Source: Thermomonas sp. (GTDB taxonomy: Bacteria > Pseudomonadota > Gammaproteobacteria > Xanthomonadales > Xanthomonadaceae). Taken from it: a stretch of DNA of 64,000 nucleotides. The notes beneath the pieces are model-generated. The model was not told the DNA's origin. It saw only the letters and a program-made list of their open reading frames with translations, and did no database searches. The stretch is taken from positions 930,001 through 994,000 of the forward strand of contig JADKKV010000005.1 of assembly GCA_016720345.1 (NCBI GenBank), given 5' to 3'. The position numbers and the translations under genes were made by a program. This document shows positions 18,705-27,983 of this stretch, piece after piece (positions within the stretch are counted from its first letter, which is position 1; each line of letters starts with the position of its first letter).

Positions 18705-19333
18705 TGGGCGTCGTCCTCCGCCACCCGGCGTGTCCCGTGCCGACCGACGCTGACGCCGCCCCGCAAGCCGATCCATCGCCCGATGACTGGGGGACGTGGA
18801 TGGCGCTGGCGCAGGCCGGCGACCGCCAGGCCTACCAGGCCTTGCTGCAGGCGATCGGCCCGTACCTGCGCGCGATCGCGCGGCGCCTGCTCGGCCACGA
18901 GGATGTCGAGGACGCGGTGCAGGAGATCCTGCTGGTGGTCCACGGTATCCGCCACACCTACCAACCGGGGCGCCCGTTCAAGCCGTGGCTGGCCACCATC
19001 GCCAGCCGCCGTTGCATCGACCTGTTGCGGCGTCGCCAGCGCGAGGGCCTGCGGTTGGGCGAAGCGCTGGACGAGGAGGCCCACATGGACGCAGAGCCCG
19101 GGCCTGCCGAACGGCTCGAACGCGCGCAGCAGGATGCGCGGATGCGCGCTGCGGTGGGGCGCCTCAGCCCCGGGCAGCGCGACGCGGTGCGCCTGCTGCA
19201 CCTGCAGGAACTGTCGCTGCGCGAAGCCGAAGCAAGCGGCGGGCAATCCGCCGGCGCCCTGAAAGTCGCAAGCCATCGTGCGTTGAAGGCGTTGCGCCGC
19301 GCACTGCAAGGAGAACACGACCATGTCCCGTGA
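18701..19333 (+). CDS. sigF: ECF sigma factor, SigF-like
   Basis: RNA polymerase sigma factor of the ECF group, 210 aa. Region 2 is seen in YLRAIARRLLGHEDVEDAVQEILLVVH and in FKPWLATIASRRCIDLLRR. After a linker, region 4 is RLSPGQRDAVRLLHLQELSLREAEASGGQSAGALKVASHRALKALR. It starts with ATG at 18701 overlapping the DoxX stop, and its end overlaps the next gene by 11 bases. Pairing with an NrsF protein and a GTAACC-N16-CGAA site upstream of bufA identifies it as the likely operon regulator. Later starts are possible, because the first ~25 residues are not conserved-looking. Confidence 0.88.
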   Translation: MMGVVLRHPACPVPTDADAAPQADPSPDDWGTWMALAQAGDRQAYQALLQAIGPYLRAIARRLLGHEDVEDAVQEILLVVHGIRHTYQPGRPFKPWLATIASRRCIDLLRRRQREGLRLGEALDEEAHMDAEPGPAERLERAQQDARMRAAVGRLSPGQRDAVRLLHLQELSLREAEASGGQSAGALKVASHRALKALRRALQGEHDHVP

Positions 19334-19979
19334 CACCGATCGCCTGATCGAACAGTTGGCGCTGGAGGTAGTGCCGGTGCGGCCGCTGGCGTCGCCCATG
19401 CAGCGCACCGTGGGCTGGCTGGCCGCCAGCATGGCGGTGGTCGCGGTGCTCGCGGTGTTGCTGGGCTGGCGCGGCGGCATGCCCGCGGACATGGCGGTGC
19501 CCGGCGGCGGGCTGGCGTGGTGGGGCAGCCTGCTGACCGGGATCGTCGCCGCGCATGCGGTGTTCCAGGTCAGCGTGCCGGGGCGCTCGCCGGGCTGGGC
19601 CTGGCTGGCGCTGCCGCCGGCACTGGCCTGGTTCGCCGGCATGGGTTGGGGCTGCCTTGCGGAGGCGCGTGCCGGCACCCTGGCGTTCGGCCTGGAGAGT
19701 TGGCACTGCGCGCTGATGATCACCGTTGTCAGTACGCCGATGCTGCTGGTGATGCTGTTGCTGGTCCGCCACGCCGGCGTGCTGCGGCCGGTGCCGACCG
19801 CGGCGCTGGCGGTGCTGAGCGCGGCCGGCCTGTCGTCGGCGGCGGTCAGCCTGGTGCACGGCCAGGAGAGCGCCGCGCTGACCCTGCTCTGGCACGGCGG
19901 CGCGGTCCTGCTGCTGTGCGCGCTGGCCGCGTTGTCCGGGCGCCCGCTGCTGGGCTGGATCGGCTACGCGCGCCGCTGA
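19323..19979 (+). CDS. nrsF: NrsF (DUF1109) membrane anti-sigma factor
   Basis: 218-aa protein with a short cytoplasmic N-terminus (DTDRLIEQLALEVVPVRPL) and six hydrophobic segments. NrsF holds SigF at the membrane until stress, metals among them, releases it. Cys residues at 111 (MGWGC) and 129 (SWHC) lie at a membrane boundary and are candidates for the sensing cysteines known in Caulobacter NrsF; a third is at 199. It is the last gene of the operon, ending four bases before the convergent DUF2782 gene. Confidence 0.88.
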   Translation: MSRDTDRLIEQLALEVVPVRPLASPMQRTVGWLAASMAVVAVLAVLLGWRGGMPADMAVPGGGLAWWGSLLTGIVAAHAVFQVSVPGRSPGWAWLALPPALAWFAGMGWGCLAEARAGTLAFGLESWHCALMITVVSTPMLLVMLLLVRHAGVLRPVPTAALAVLSAAGLSSAAVSLVHGQESAALTLLWHGGAVLLLCALAALSGRPLLGWIGYARR

Positions 19980-19983
19980 GCGG

Positions 19984-20265
19984 CTACCAGCTGTACAGCT
20001 TGTAGTAGGTCAGCGGGGCTTCGCCCTTGCCCCAGTCCAGCTTGCCGTCGCCGTCGCGGTCGTGGATGTAGTAGGTCGGGCCACGGAACGGCACCACCTT
20101 GACCATCTTCAGCGCGCCGGCCACCCGGTATTCGGTGACGGTGTCGCCATTGGCTTCGGTGCGGGTGGTCGGCTCCGCGTTCGCCAGCATGTCTTCCGGC
20201 GGCACCGTGCTGCAGGCTGCGACGGCGAGGACCACGGCGAGGACGGACGGCAAGGCGATGCGCAT
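19984..20265 (-). CDS. DUF2782 lipoprotein
   Basis: 93-aa protein of unknown function. A lipoprotein signal with LAVAACS places the lipidated Cys at residue 18. The mature part ends with the DUF2782 pattern: YRVAGALKMVKVVPFRGPTY, YIHDRDGDGKLDW and a Tyr-rich tail LTYYKLYSW. DUF2782 genes commonly sit divergent to or beside polA in this group, as here, with 81 bases between the two start codons. Confidence 0.85.
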   Translation of the reverse strand: MRIALPSVLAVVLAVAACSTVPPEDMLANAEPTTRTEANGDTVTEYRVAGALKMVKVVPFRGPTYYIHDRDGDGKLDWGKGEAPLTYYKLYSW

Positions 20266-20346
20266 GGCGCGGCTCCGGTGCGGGATGCGCCCAGTATGCG
20301 GGAAGCACGCGGCCGCGGGTCCGGCAGCGCCCCGTACAATCGCGGC

Positions 20347-23112
20347 ATGCCGAAACTCGTGCTGATCGACGGTTCCTCCTACCTGTATCGCGCCTTCCAC
20401 GCGTTGCCGCCGCTCACCAACGCGGCCGGCGAACCGACCGGCGCGCTGTTCGGCGTGGTCAACATGCTGCGCGCGCACCTGAAGGAGAAGCCGGAGTTCG
20501 CCGCGTTCGTGATCGACGCGCCCGGCAGGACCTTCCGCGACGACCTCGACCCGCAGTACAAGGCGAACCGCCCGCCGATGCCGGACGAACTGCGCGCGCA
20601 GGTCGAACCGATGCTGCAGATCGTGCAGGCATTGGGCTTCCCGATCCTGCGCGTCGATGGCGTGGAAGCCGATGACGTGATCGGCACGCTGGCGGTGCAG
20701 GGCGCGCGCGCCGGCATCGACGTCACCATTTCCACCAGCGACAAGGACTTCGCCCAGCTGGTGCGGCCCGGGGTGGCGCTGGTCAACACCATGAGCGGCG
20801 GCAAGCTCGATTCGGACGCGGCGGTGGTCGAGAAATTCGGCGTGCGCGCCGACCAGATCATCGATTTCCTGGCGCTGATGGGCGACAGCGTCGACAACAT
20901 CCCCGGCGTGCCCAAGTGCGGGCCGAAGACCGCGGCGAAATGGCTTGCCGAATACGACACCCTGGACGGCGTGATCGCCAATGCCGGCAACATCGGCGGC
21001 AAGATCGGCGAGAGCCTGCGCGAGACCCTGCCGCGGCTGCCGCTGAACCGCGAACTGACCACCATCAAGACCGATGTCGCGCTGGAGCAGGCGCCGGATA
21101 ACTTGCCGCTGCGCGAGCGCGATGCCGGTGCCCTGCGTGCGCTGTACATGCGCTACGGCTTCAACCAGGCGTTGAAGGAGCTCGATGGCGGCGCGGCCGC
21201 CGCGCCGGCGGCGGACAAGGAGCCCGGCGTGGCGCGCGGCAACGGTTTCGTCGCCGCCAGCGCGCCTGCCGCGCCGGCGGACATCGATCCCGCGCTGTCC
21301 GCGCCCGGTGACTACGAATGCGTGCTGACCACGGCGCAGCTGGAAGCCTGGGTGGCGAAGCTGCAGGCGGCGGAAGCGTTCGCCTTCGACACCGAAACCG
21401 ATTCGCTGGACCCGTTGCGGGCGAACCTGGTCGGCATCAGCCTGTGCGTGGAGCCGGGCAAGGCCTGCTACATCCCGGTCGCCCACGAAGCGCCCGGCGT
21501 GGCCGCGCAATTGCCGCGCGATGCGGTGCTGGATGCCCTGCGCCCACTGCTGGCGGATCCGGCGAAGAAGAAGCTCGGCCAACACGGCAAGTACGACCTG
21601 CACGTGCTGCGCCGGCATGGCGTCGTGGTTGCGGGCTATGCCGACGACACCCTGCTGGAGAGCTTCGTGCTCAACGCCGGCATCGCGCGGCACGACATGG
21701 ATTCGCTGGCGCAGCGCCACCTCGGCTACACCACGATCAAGTACGAGGACGTGGCCGGCAAGGGCAGCAAGGCGATCGCGTTCTCGCAGGTCGCGCTCGA
21801 CGATGCCACCCGCTACGCGGCGGAAGACGCCGACATCACCCTGCGCCTGCATCGCGTGCTGCTGCCGAAGCTGCAGGCGGAACCGGGCCTGCTGTCGGTC
21901 TATCGCGACATCGAGATGCCGCTGGTTCCGGTGCTGGCGCGGATCGAGGCCAACGGCGTGATGATCGACGCCGACGAACTGCGCCGGCAGTCCGCCGACC
22001 TGTCGCGGCGCATGCTGGCCGCGCAGCAGAAAGCCACCGAACTGGCCGGGCGCAGCTTCAACCTGGATTCGCCCAAGCAGCTCGGCGCGCTGCTGTTCGA
22101 CGAACTCAAGTTGCCGGCGCTGGTGAAGACCCCGGGCGGCGCGCCCTCGACCAACGAGGAAGCGCTGGAAGCGATCGCCGACCAGCACGAACTGCCGCGG
22201 GTGATCCTGGAATACCGCGGCCTGGCGAAACTGCGCAGCACCTACACCGACAAGCTGCCGGAGATGGTGAACCCGGACACCGGCCGCGTGCACACCAGCT
22301 ACCACCAGGCGGGAGCGGCCACCGGGCGGCTGTCTTCGTCCGATCCGAACCTGCAGAACATCCCGATCCGCAGCGAGGAAGGCCGGCGCATCCGCACCGC
22401 CTTCGTCGCCCCCACCGGCCGCAAGCTGGTGGCCTGCGACTACTCGCAGATCGAGTTGCGGATCATGGCCCACCTGTCCGGCGACGCAGCGCTGGTGCGC
22501 GCGTTCGAAAGCGGCGCCGACGTGCACCGCGCGACCGCGGCGGAAGTGTTCGGCAAGCCGCTGGATGAGGTCAGCGGCAACGAGCGTCGCGCGGCCAAGG
22601 CGATCAACTTCGGGCTGATGTACGGCATGGGTGCATTCGGGCTGGCGCGCCAGCTGGGCATCGGCCGCGGCGAGGCGCAGGACTACATCGCGCTGTACTT
22701 CAGCCGCTATCCCGGCGTGCGCGACTTCATGGAACGCACCCGCCAGCAGGCGCGCGAACGTGGCTACGTGGAAACCGTGTTCGGCCGCCGGCTGGCGCTG
22801 GACTACATCCATTCGCGCAACGCCGCGCAGCGTGCAGGCGCCGAACGCGCCGCGATCAACGCGCCGATGCAGGGCACCGCGGCGGACATCATCAAGCGCG
22901 CGATGGTCGACATCGATGCCTGGCTGGCCGGGCAGGGCGGGCGCGCGCTGATGCTGATGCAGGTGCACGACGAACTGGTGTTCGAGGTCGACGAGGCCTT
23001 CCTGCCGACCCTGCTGGCCCAGGTGCCGGCCCGGATGGCGGCCGCCGCCACGCTGCGGGTGCCGCTGGTGGTGGATACCGGCGTCGGCGACAACTGGGAC
23101 CAGGCGCACTGA
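20347..23112 (+). CDS. polA: DNA polymerase I
   Basis: 921-aa repair and Okazaki-processing polymerase with three domains. The 5'-nuclease (1-~310) shows FHALPPLTN, PQYKANRPPMP and DGVEADDVIGTLA. The 3'-5' exonuclease (~340-520) keeps its carboxylates in AFDTETDSLDP, GKYDLHVLRR and YAAEDADIT, so proofreading should be intact. The polymerase domain has motif A DYSQIELRIMAHLSGD, motif B RRAAKAINFGLMYGMGAFG and motif C VHDELVFEV. The length matches E. coli Pol I. Confidence 0.97.
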   Translation: MPKLVLIDGSSYLYRAFHALPPLTNAAGEPTGALFGVVNMLRAHLKEKPEFAAFVIDAPGRTFRDDLDPQYKANRPPMPDELRAQVEPMLQIVQALGFPILRVDGVEADDVIGTLAVQGARAGIDVTISTSDKDFAQLVRPGVALVNTMSGGKLDSDAAVVEKFGVRADQIIDFLALMGDSVDNIPGVPKCGPKTAAKWLAEYDTLDGVIANAGNIGGKIGESLRETLPRLPLNRELTTIKTDVALEQAPDNLPLRERDAGALRALYMRYGFNQALKELDGGAAAAPAADKEPGVARGNGFVAASAPAAPADIDPALSAPGDYECVLTTAQLEAWVAKLQAAEAFAFDTETDSLDPLRANLVGISLCVEPGKACYIPVAHEAPGVAAQLPRDAVLDALRPLLADPAKKKLGQHGKYDLHVLRRHGVVVAGYADDTLLESFVLNAGIARHDMDSLAQRHLGYTTIKYEDVAGKGSKAIAFSQVALDDATRYAAEDADITLRLHRVLLPKLQAEPGLLSVYRDIEMPLVPVLARIEANGVMIDADELRRQSADLSRRMLAAQQKATELAGRSFNLDSPKQLGALLFDELKLPALVKTPGGAPSTNEEALEAIADQHELPRVILEYRGLAKLRSTYTDKLPEMVNPDTGRVHTSYHQAGAATGRLSSSDPNLQNIPIRSEEGRRIRTAFVAPTGRKLVACDYSQIELRIMAHLSGDAALVRAFESGADVHRATAAEVFGKPLDEVSGNERRAAKAINFGLMYGMGAFGLARQLGIGRGEAQDYIALYFSRYPGVRDFMERTRQQARERGYVETVFGRRLALDYIHSRNAAQRAGAERAAINAPMQGTAADIIKRAMVDIDAWLAGQGGRALMLMQVHDELVFEVDEAFLPTLLAQVPARMAAAATLRVPLVVDTGVGDNWDQAH

Positions 23113-23204
23113 ACGGTCGCGCGCGGATGAATAATTCCTGAACCGAACAGTTCTTTAACGCGAATCTTCACGAACCGTCAAGGCGCAGGGTGGTCATATC
23201 ACTC

Positions 23205-23331
23205 GCGACAGATGCAACGTCTGTCGCCGATCACTACCCCTCCCCTGGTGTGATCCAGGAACGCCCAGGTTCTCCCCAACCTGCGTTCCAACCCCGGCCC
23301 CGCAGCCCTCCCCCTGGCTGCGGGGCTTTTT
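23205..23331 (+). ncRNA. sX13: sX13-like small RNA
   Basis: Downstream of polA there is a run of four hairpins. The first is GCGACAGA/TCTGTCGC at 23205-23227. The second is GATCAC-(T)-ACC/GGT-GTGATC at 23229-23255 with loop CCTCCCCT. The third is GGAACG-(CC)-CAGGTT/AACCTG-CGTTCC at 23258-23289 with loop CTCCCC. The fourth is a terminator hairpin with loop CTCCCCCT. C-rich loops and a position just after polA are the hallmarks of sX13, the Xanthomonas sRNA that controls virulence and motility mRNAs by pairing with G-rich sites. The 5' end is uncertain; CATATC at 23195-23200 is a possible -10 box. If the RNA is about 115 nt, it would begin within the first hairpin. Confidence 0.72.
23298..23331 (+). 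terminator. rho-independent terminator of the sX13-like RNA
   Basis: Ten-bp stem CCCCGCAGCC (23298-23307) / GGCTGCGGGG (23316-23325), loop CTCCCCCT, then C and five T. The last T is the first base of the hemF stop anticodon triplet (23331-23333), so the sRNA and hemF ends abut. Confidence 0.9.
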
Positions 23332-24248
23332 CATTGCGGAACCAGCCAGTCGCGCGCCCGCAGGTACCCGGCCAGCCGCGCCTCGTCGCTGCCGGCGTCC
23401 GGCGCGTAGCCGTATTCCCAGCGCACCAGCGGGGGCAGGCTCATCAGGATCGATTCGGTGCGCCCGCCCGATTGCAGGCCGAACAGGGTGCCGCGGTCCA
23501 GCACCAGGTTGAACTCGACGTAGCGGCCGCGCCGGTACAGCTGGAACTGGCGTTCGCGCTCGCCCCACGGGGTGTCCTTGCGGCGCTGGACGATCGGCAG
23601 GTAGGCGGCCAGGAAACCGTCGCCGACCGCGCGCAGGTAGCCGAAGTCGGTTTCGAAATCGCCGTGCAGGTCGTCGAAGAACAGGCCGCCGACGCCGCGC
23701 GTCTCGTTGCGGTGCCTGAGGAAGAAATACTCGTCGCACCAGCGCTTGTGGGCTTCGTAGCGCGCCTGGCCGCCGAACGGTTCGCACAGCGAGCGCGCGA
23801 CCCGATGCCAATGCAGCACGTCCTCATCGAACGGGTAGAACGGGGTCAGGTCGAAGCCGCCACCGAACCACCACGCGACGGTTTCGCCATCGCGCATCGC
23901 ACGGAAATGGCGCACGTTGGCATGCGTGGTCGGCAGGTAGGGATTGCGCGGGTGGAACACCAGCGACACGCCGACCGCGCGCCACGAGGCGCCCGCGAGC
24001 TCCGGGCGCGCGGCGGTCGCCGACGGCGGCAACTGCGTGCCGGAGACATCGGAGAAGCCAATGCCGGCCTGCTCGAACACCGCCCCTTCGCGCAGGATGC
24101 GGGTGCGCCCGCCGCCGCCTTCGGCGCGCGTCCATGCATCCTCGACGAAGCGCGCGCCGCCGTCCGCCAACTCAATCGCCGTGCAGATGCGGTCCTGCAG
24201 GCCGGTGAGGTAGTCGCGGACGGTGTCGATGGAGGGGATGGGCGTCAT
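23331..24248 (-). CDS. hemF: oxygen-dependent coproporphyrinogen III oxidase
   Basis: HemF decarboxylates coproporphyrinogen III to protoporphyrinogen IX using O2. The 305-aa protein contains the family signatures [52 protein letters not shown], and [35 protein letters not shown]. The length is standard. It is the last gene of a minus-strand heme set (hemD-hemX-hemY-hemF), 31 bases after hemY. An oxygen-dependent enzyme fits an aerobic organism. Confidence 0.96.
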   Translation of the reverse strand: MTPIPSIDTVRDYLTGLQDRICTAIELADGGARFVEDAWTRAEGGGGRTRILREGAVFEQAGIGFSDVSGTQLPPSATAARPELAGASWRAVGVSLVFHPRNPYLPTTHANVRHFRAMRDGETVAWWFGGGFDLTPFYPFDEDVLHWHRVARSLCEPFGGQARYEAHKRWCDEYFFLRHRNETRGVGGLFFDDLHGDFETDFGYLRAVGDGFLAAYLPIVQRRKDTPWGERERQFQLYRRGRYVEFNLVLDRGTLFGLQSGGRTESILMSLPPLVRWEYGYAPDAGSDEARLAGYLRARDWLVPQ

Positions 24249-24279
24249 GCGCGCATTGTATGTGCGCGCATCCAAGCGC

Positions 24280-25530
24280 TCATTCGCGCAATCGCGGCAA
24301 CCCGTGCGCGTCGCGCTCCTCGATCGCCGCGGTATCGGCGATCTGCTGGCGCAGGTCGCGGCCTGGCAGGTCCAGCAAGGCGTCGCCGCGTTGGCTGCGC
24401 AGGGCATTCGCGTAGGCAAGGCGGGCGCGGGTTTCGTCGCCCGCGTTGAGCGCGCCGTCGCCCAGCGCTTCCCAGGCCGGTGCGCCGGCGCCCTGGGCGA
24501 TGGCGCGGTGCAGCCAGCGGTCGGCCTGCGGCCAATGGCCCTGGGCCTGGGCGATGCGCGCGGCGGCCAGCAGTAGCGCGGGGCTGGACGGATGCGCGGA
24601 CAGCCAGCGTTCGACCTGCGCGCGGCGCTGGTCGAGGCGGGAGACCGGCAGCCGTCCGTACAGGTCGGCCAGGGTGTCGCTCCAGCGTGCGTCCAGCGCC
24701 TGTTCGATCGCGCGCGTCGCCGCTTCGTCCCAGCGCAGCGCGGCGGCGCGCCGGGCATAGGCGGCGACCACGTCGGCGGTGTTGCGCAGCGTTTGCGGCA
24801 GTGCGTCCCAGCGGTCCGCCAGCGCGTTCGCATCGCCGGCCTGCTGCAGCGCCGCCGCGGCCCACTGCGCCTGCAGTGCGTCGAGTTGCGCCGCCGGCAG
24901 CGCCTGCTGCTGGCGCAGCGCGCCGAGCAGGCCATAGGCGTCGAAGCTGCGGCCGGTTGCCGCCAGTGCCTCCCCGCGCAGGCGCAGGCCGCGCGGTGGC
25001 AGCGGTTGCGCCGCGGGGGCATCCAGTGCCGCCAGCGCGGCGGGGGCATCGTTGCGCGCCAGTGCCTGCTGGGCGAGCAGCACCGCCCGGGCGGCGGGGT
25101 GGCGTGCGCCCAGCGCTTCGGCATGCGCGGCGGCCGCGGTCTCGTCGCCGCGCGCGTGTGCGGCGCGTGCCGCATGCGCGCGCGCCACCGCTTCGGCATC
25201 GCCCGCATCCGCGGCCTGCACCAGCAACTGCTCGGCGCGCGCGTACTCGCCGCGCTGGTAGGCGGACAGGCCTTCGCTGAGCTTCGCCCGTGCCTGCCTT
25301 TGCCGGTGCCGCTTCCACGCGCGGAACGGCAGCCGCAGCAGGTTCCAGGCCAGCACCAGGGAGAACAGCGCGGCCAGCAGGATGCCGACGCCGACCGCGA
25401 CGGTGGTGCTGTAGTCGGTGCCGCGGAAGCGCACCAGCACGTGCCCCGGATCCTGCAGCAGCAGCTGCGCCAGCAGCGCCCCCAGCACCGCCAGCACCAG
25501 CCAGGTCAGCACGCTGCGGAACAGGTTCAT
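24280..25530 (-). CDS. hemY: HemY, TPR-type inner-membrane protein of heme operons
   Basis: 416-aa protein anchored by two N-terminal membrane segments (residues ~7-25 and 43-65). A basic [19 protein letters not shown] stretch follows, then an Ala-rich TPR superhelix. The conserved [13 protein letters not shown] and [17 protein letters not shown] segments are family marks. HemY is thought to help organise late heme or tetrapyrrole enzymes but has no known catalytic activity; it is not the HemY/PgoX oxidase of Gram-positives. The gene follows hemX by 65 bases that include a short hairpin. Confidence 0.88.
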   Translation of the reverse strand: MNLFRSVLTWLVLAVLGALLAQLLLQDPGHVLVRFRGTDYSTTVAVGVGILLAALFSLVLAWNLLRLPFRAWKRHRQRQARAKLSEGLSAYQRGEYARAEQLLVQAADAGDAEAVARAHAARAAHARGDETAAAAHAEALGARHPAARAVLLAQQALARNDAPAALAALDAPAAQPLPPRGLRLRGEALAATGRSFDAYGLLGALRQQQALPAAQLDALQAQWAAAALQQAGDANALADRWDALPQTLRNTADVVAAYARRAAALRWDEAATRAIEQALDARWSDTLADLYGRLPVSRLDQRRAQVERWLSAHPSSPALLLAAARIAQAQGHWPQADRWLHRAIAQGAGAPAWEALGDGALNAGDETRARLAYANALRSQRGDALLDLPGRDLRQQIADTAAIEERDAHGLPRLRE

Positions 25531-25595
25531 GTCGCCTCCGGTGGTGGGTTACCCGCGCAGCATCGCGGGCGCGACGCCATCGCGGCGTGGGTGGG

Positions 25596-26567
25596 TCATT
25601 GCCCGCGCAATGCGCGCAGCTGCTGCAACGTGGTGCCCGACAGCGGCGAGTCCGCGCGCAGCGGCAGCGCCCGCAATTCGGCGACGATCCTGCGCTTCCC
25701 CGCGAGCCCCGCCGACCCCGCAAGCAGCCGTTGCAGGCCGTCGTCGATGCGTGCCAGCGCGGCGGCCAGCGCGCTGCCGTCGCGGCGCTCGATCGCCGCG
25801 CGCGCCAGCGTGGCCTCGACCTGCAGTGCCGCCAGCGCGGCTTCGCGGTCGGGGCGTTGCTGGAGGCCGGCACCGGCGGTGGGCTGCACCCGGATCACCC
25901 GCGCCAGCAGGCGCTGGTACCACGGCTCCGGGCGGGTGCTGCCGGCGGTCGCCGCAGGCGCAGCGCGCAGGCCGCCCATCAGCGCGTCCAGCAACGCCTG
26001 TGCGCGCACCCGCGGATCCGCGCCCAACGCCTCCATCGCCGCCTGTTCCTGGGCCAGGGTCTGGCGCAGGTTGAGGTAGGCCGGGTCGTCGATGCCGTCC
26101 ACCAGCGGCGCCGCCAGCGCCAGCGCGCGGCGCGCACCATCCACGTCTTCGGCCAGCCGCAGGCGTTGCTGGCCGATGCCGAGCAGCAGTTCGATCTCGT
26201 CCAGCCGCAGCGATTGCGCGCCGCGGCGGTCGGGGTCGGCCAGCTTCGACACGCTGTCTTCCAGCAGCGCCGCGCGCTGGCCGATGCCGAGCAGTTCGTC
26301 GCGCAGCACCCGGTTGGTTGCCTCCGCCTGCTGCAGTCGCTGCGCCTGCGCCTGCTGGGTTGCGCGCAGGGCATCGATGCGGGCATCCAGCGCCTGCCGC
26401 TGCTGCAAAGCCAGGGACTCGATGCGTGCCTGCTCCTGCTGCCAATGCCGCCAGCCGTACCAGCCCGCCGCCGCCAGCACCAGTGCGAACAGCAGGAACA
26501 GCAGCAGCCCGCCGGCGAGCGAGCGTTTCGGTGGCGTGGGCGGGGCGGGGGAAGGCGATGGATCCAC
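25596..26567 (-). CDS. hemX: HemX, membrane-anchored coiled-coil protein
   Basis: 323-aa protein with a Pro-rich cytoplasmic N-terminus and one membrane helix (residues ~17-39). A coiled coil of about 70 residues rich in Q, A, R and E follows (EQARIESLALQQRQALDAR onward), then a helical domain with LRLDEIELLLGIGQQRLRLAEDV. It is often annotated as uroporphyrinogen-III C-methyltransferase, but it lacks the SAM-dependent CysG fold, so that name is misleading. It lies between hemD and hemY, with 23 bases after hemD. Confidence 0.86.
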   Translation of the reverse strand: MDPSPSPAPPTPPKRSLAGGLLLFLLFALVLAAAGWYGWRHWQQEQARIESLALQQRQALDARIDALRATQQAQAQRLQQAEATNRVLRDELLGIGQRAALLEDSVSKLADPDRRGAQSLRLDEIELLLGIGQQRLRLAEDVDGARRALALAAPLVDGIDDPAYLNLRQTLAQEQAAMEALGADPRVRAQALLDALMGGLRAAPAATAGSTRPEPWYQRLLARVIRVQPTAGAGLQQRPDREAALAALQVEATLARAAIERRDGSALAAALARIDDGLQRLLAGSAGLAGKRRIVAELRALPLRADSPLSGTTLQQLRALRGQ

Positions 26568-26590
26568 CGGCCAATCCTAAACGATGGCCG

Positions 26591-27370
26591 TCAGGCGAAG
26601 GCGTCGACCGCGGCGCGCAGCAACGACGCCGGGCGCGCATCGGTGGCGATGGCGATGCGGCGGAAACCGGCCGCGCGCGCGACGTCCGCGAGCCGCGCAC
26701 TGGCCGCGACCACGGCGATCCGCGCGAACGGCTTGCGCAGCGGCGCGGGCAGGCCGACCAGGACGTGCTGCAGGGCCTCGCCGCTGCTCACCGGCAGCAA
26801 CACCTGCCGCGGATCGGCGAGCACCGCGGCGAGCGCGTCCAGCCGCTTGGGCGGCAACGGCAGCGGCACGCGCGCATACACGTCCGCCCGCAACACCACG
26901 GCGCCGCGCAGGCGAAGCGCGGGCGCCAGGCGATCGCGTCCGCCGGCACCGGTCACCAGGCCAATCCGGCGGCTGGCGACAGCGGCGAGTTGCGGCATCG
27001 CCAGCAGGCCTTCGCTGTCCATCCGGCCAGGCGCGTCGGCGGCGACGCCGAGCCGGTGCAGCGCACGGCGGGTGCCGCTGCCGACCGCCAGTACCTGCTG
27101 TCCGCGGCTTGCCTTGGGTGCCCGGATCGCCGCCGCCGCGGCGACTGCATTCGGGCTGGTGTAGAGCACCACTTCGGCGCCCAGTGCCTGCGCCAGCGCG
27201 GCGCGGGTCGCGGCATCGGCGCGGGTTTCGATCGCGAACGGCGACAGCGCCAGCGTGCGCGCGCCGGATCGGGCCGCCGCCGCGCGCAGACCGCCATGCT
27301 GGTTGCGCGGACGCAGCGACAGTACGCACCAGTCTTGAAGTGGAAGTGCTTGATTCGCAATGCGCGGCAT
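26591..27370 (-). CDS. hemD: uroporphyrinogen-III synthase
   Basis: HemD closes hydroxymethylbilane to uroporphyrinogen III with inversion of ring D. The 259-aa protein has the two-domain HemD fold signatures: VLSLRPRNQHGGLRAAAARSGA at the start, VVLYTSPNAVAAAA, LAVGSGTRRALHRLGV, and LPVSSGEALQHVL. HemD is poorly conserved in sequence, and position upstream of hemX-hemY supports the call. hemC, the usual partner, is not here; the gene instead starts 45 bases from a divergent thioesterase gene. Confidence 0.88.
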   Translation of the reverse strand: MPRIANQALPLQDWCVLSLRPRNQHGGLRAAAARSGARTLALSPFAIETRADAATRAALAQALGAEVVLYTSPNAVAAAAAIRAPKASRGQQVLAVGSGTRRALHRLGVAADAPGRMDSEGLLAMPQLAAVASRRIGLVTGAGGRDRLAPALRLRGAVVLRADVYARVPLPLPPKRLDALAAVLADPRQVLLPVSSGEALQHVLVGLPAPLRKPFARIAVVAASARLADVARAAGFRRIAIATDARPASLLRAAVDAFA

Positions 27371-27415
27371 GCCGCCAGCTTGGCATGGCCTCGGGGTTTG
27401 CGTCAGGCTTCGGGC

Positions 27416-27901
27416 ATGGACGTACCCGCGACACCAGGCACCGCCCTCGCCGCCCTCGCCGCGCACTTCGCCGCGATGCCGCCGGTCGCGGCGCTGCAGC
27501 CCACCGTGGACGCGGCGGGCGACGGCCGGCTGCGGCTGCGCGCGCCGCTGGCGCCCAACATCAACGACAAGGGCTGCGCGTTCGGCGGCAGCCTGGTGTC
27601 GCTGATGACCATCGCCGCCTGGGGGCTGGTGTTCCTGGAGCTGGCGCAGGCCGGCATCGAAGCCGACATCTTCGTCGCCGACAGCCGGGTGCGGTACCTG
27701 AAGCCGGTGTTCGAGGACATCGTGGTCGAGGCCGGCTTCGACGACCCGTCCGAGCGCGCGACCCTGGTCGGGACCCTGCGCAGGCAGGGCCGCGCCAGCA
27801 TCCGCCTGAAGTCGGAGTCGATGCTTGCCGATGGCGGGGTGGCCGCCAGTTTCGTCGGCCGCTACGTGGCGATCGTCCGCACCACCGGGCAGCACGGCTA
27901 G
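27416..27901 (+). CDS. YiiD-C-type thioesterase (hotdog fold)
   Basis: 161-aa hotdog-fold protein of the PF09500 type, seen as a free-standing protein or at the C-terminus of YiiD. Recognisable parts are LRLRAPLAPNINDKGCAFGGSLVSLMTIAAWGLVF, which contains the active-site NxNDKGxAFGGS loop, and VADSRVRYLKPV. It probably hydrolyses an acyl-CoA or acyl-ACP; the substrate is unknown. It is divergent from hemD and alone in its direction until the lipoprotein at 27984. Confidence 0.82.
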   Translation: MDVPATPGTALAALAAHFAAMPPVAALQPTVDAAGDGRLRLRAPLAPNINDKGCAFGGSLVSLMTIAAWGLVFLELAQAGIEADIFVADSRVRYLKPVFEDIVVEAGFDDPSERATLVGTLRRQGRASIRLKSESMLADGGVAASFVGRYVAIVRTTGQHG

Positions 27902-27983
27902 CGCTGGCGGCGGACCGGCGCGGGTGCAGCGGCCCCGCGGCCGCTCGCGGTAGGATGCGGCGTCCCCCGGCCGAGCACGTGCG

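Noticed and set aside
25596-26567. HemX as a uroporphyrinogen-III methyltransferase
   Set aside because: The protein is a membrane-anchored coiled coil without the SAM-dependent methyltransferase fold; the name is a database carry-over.
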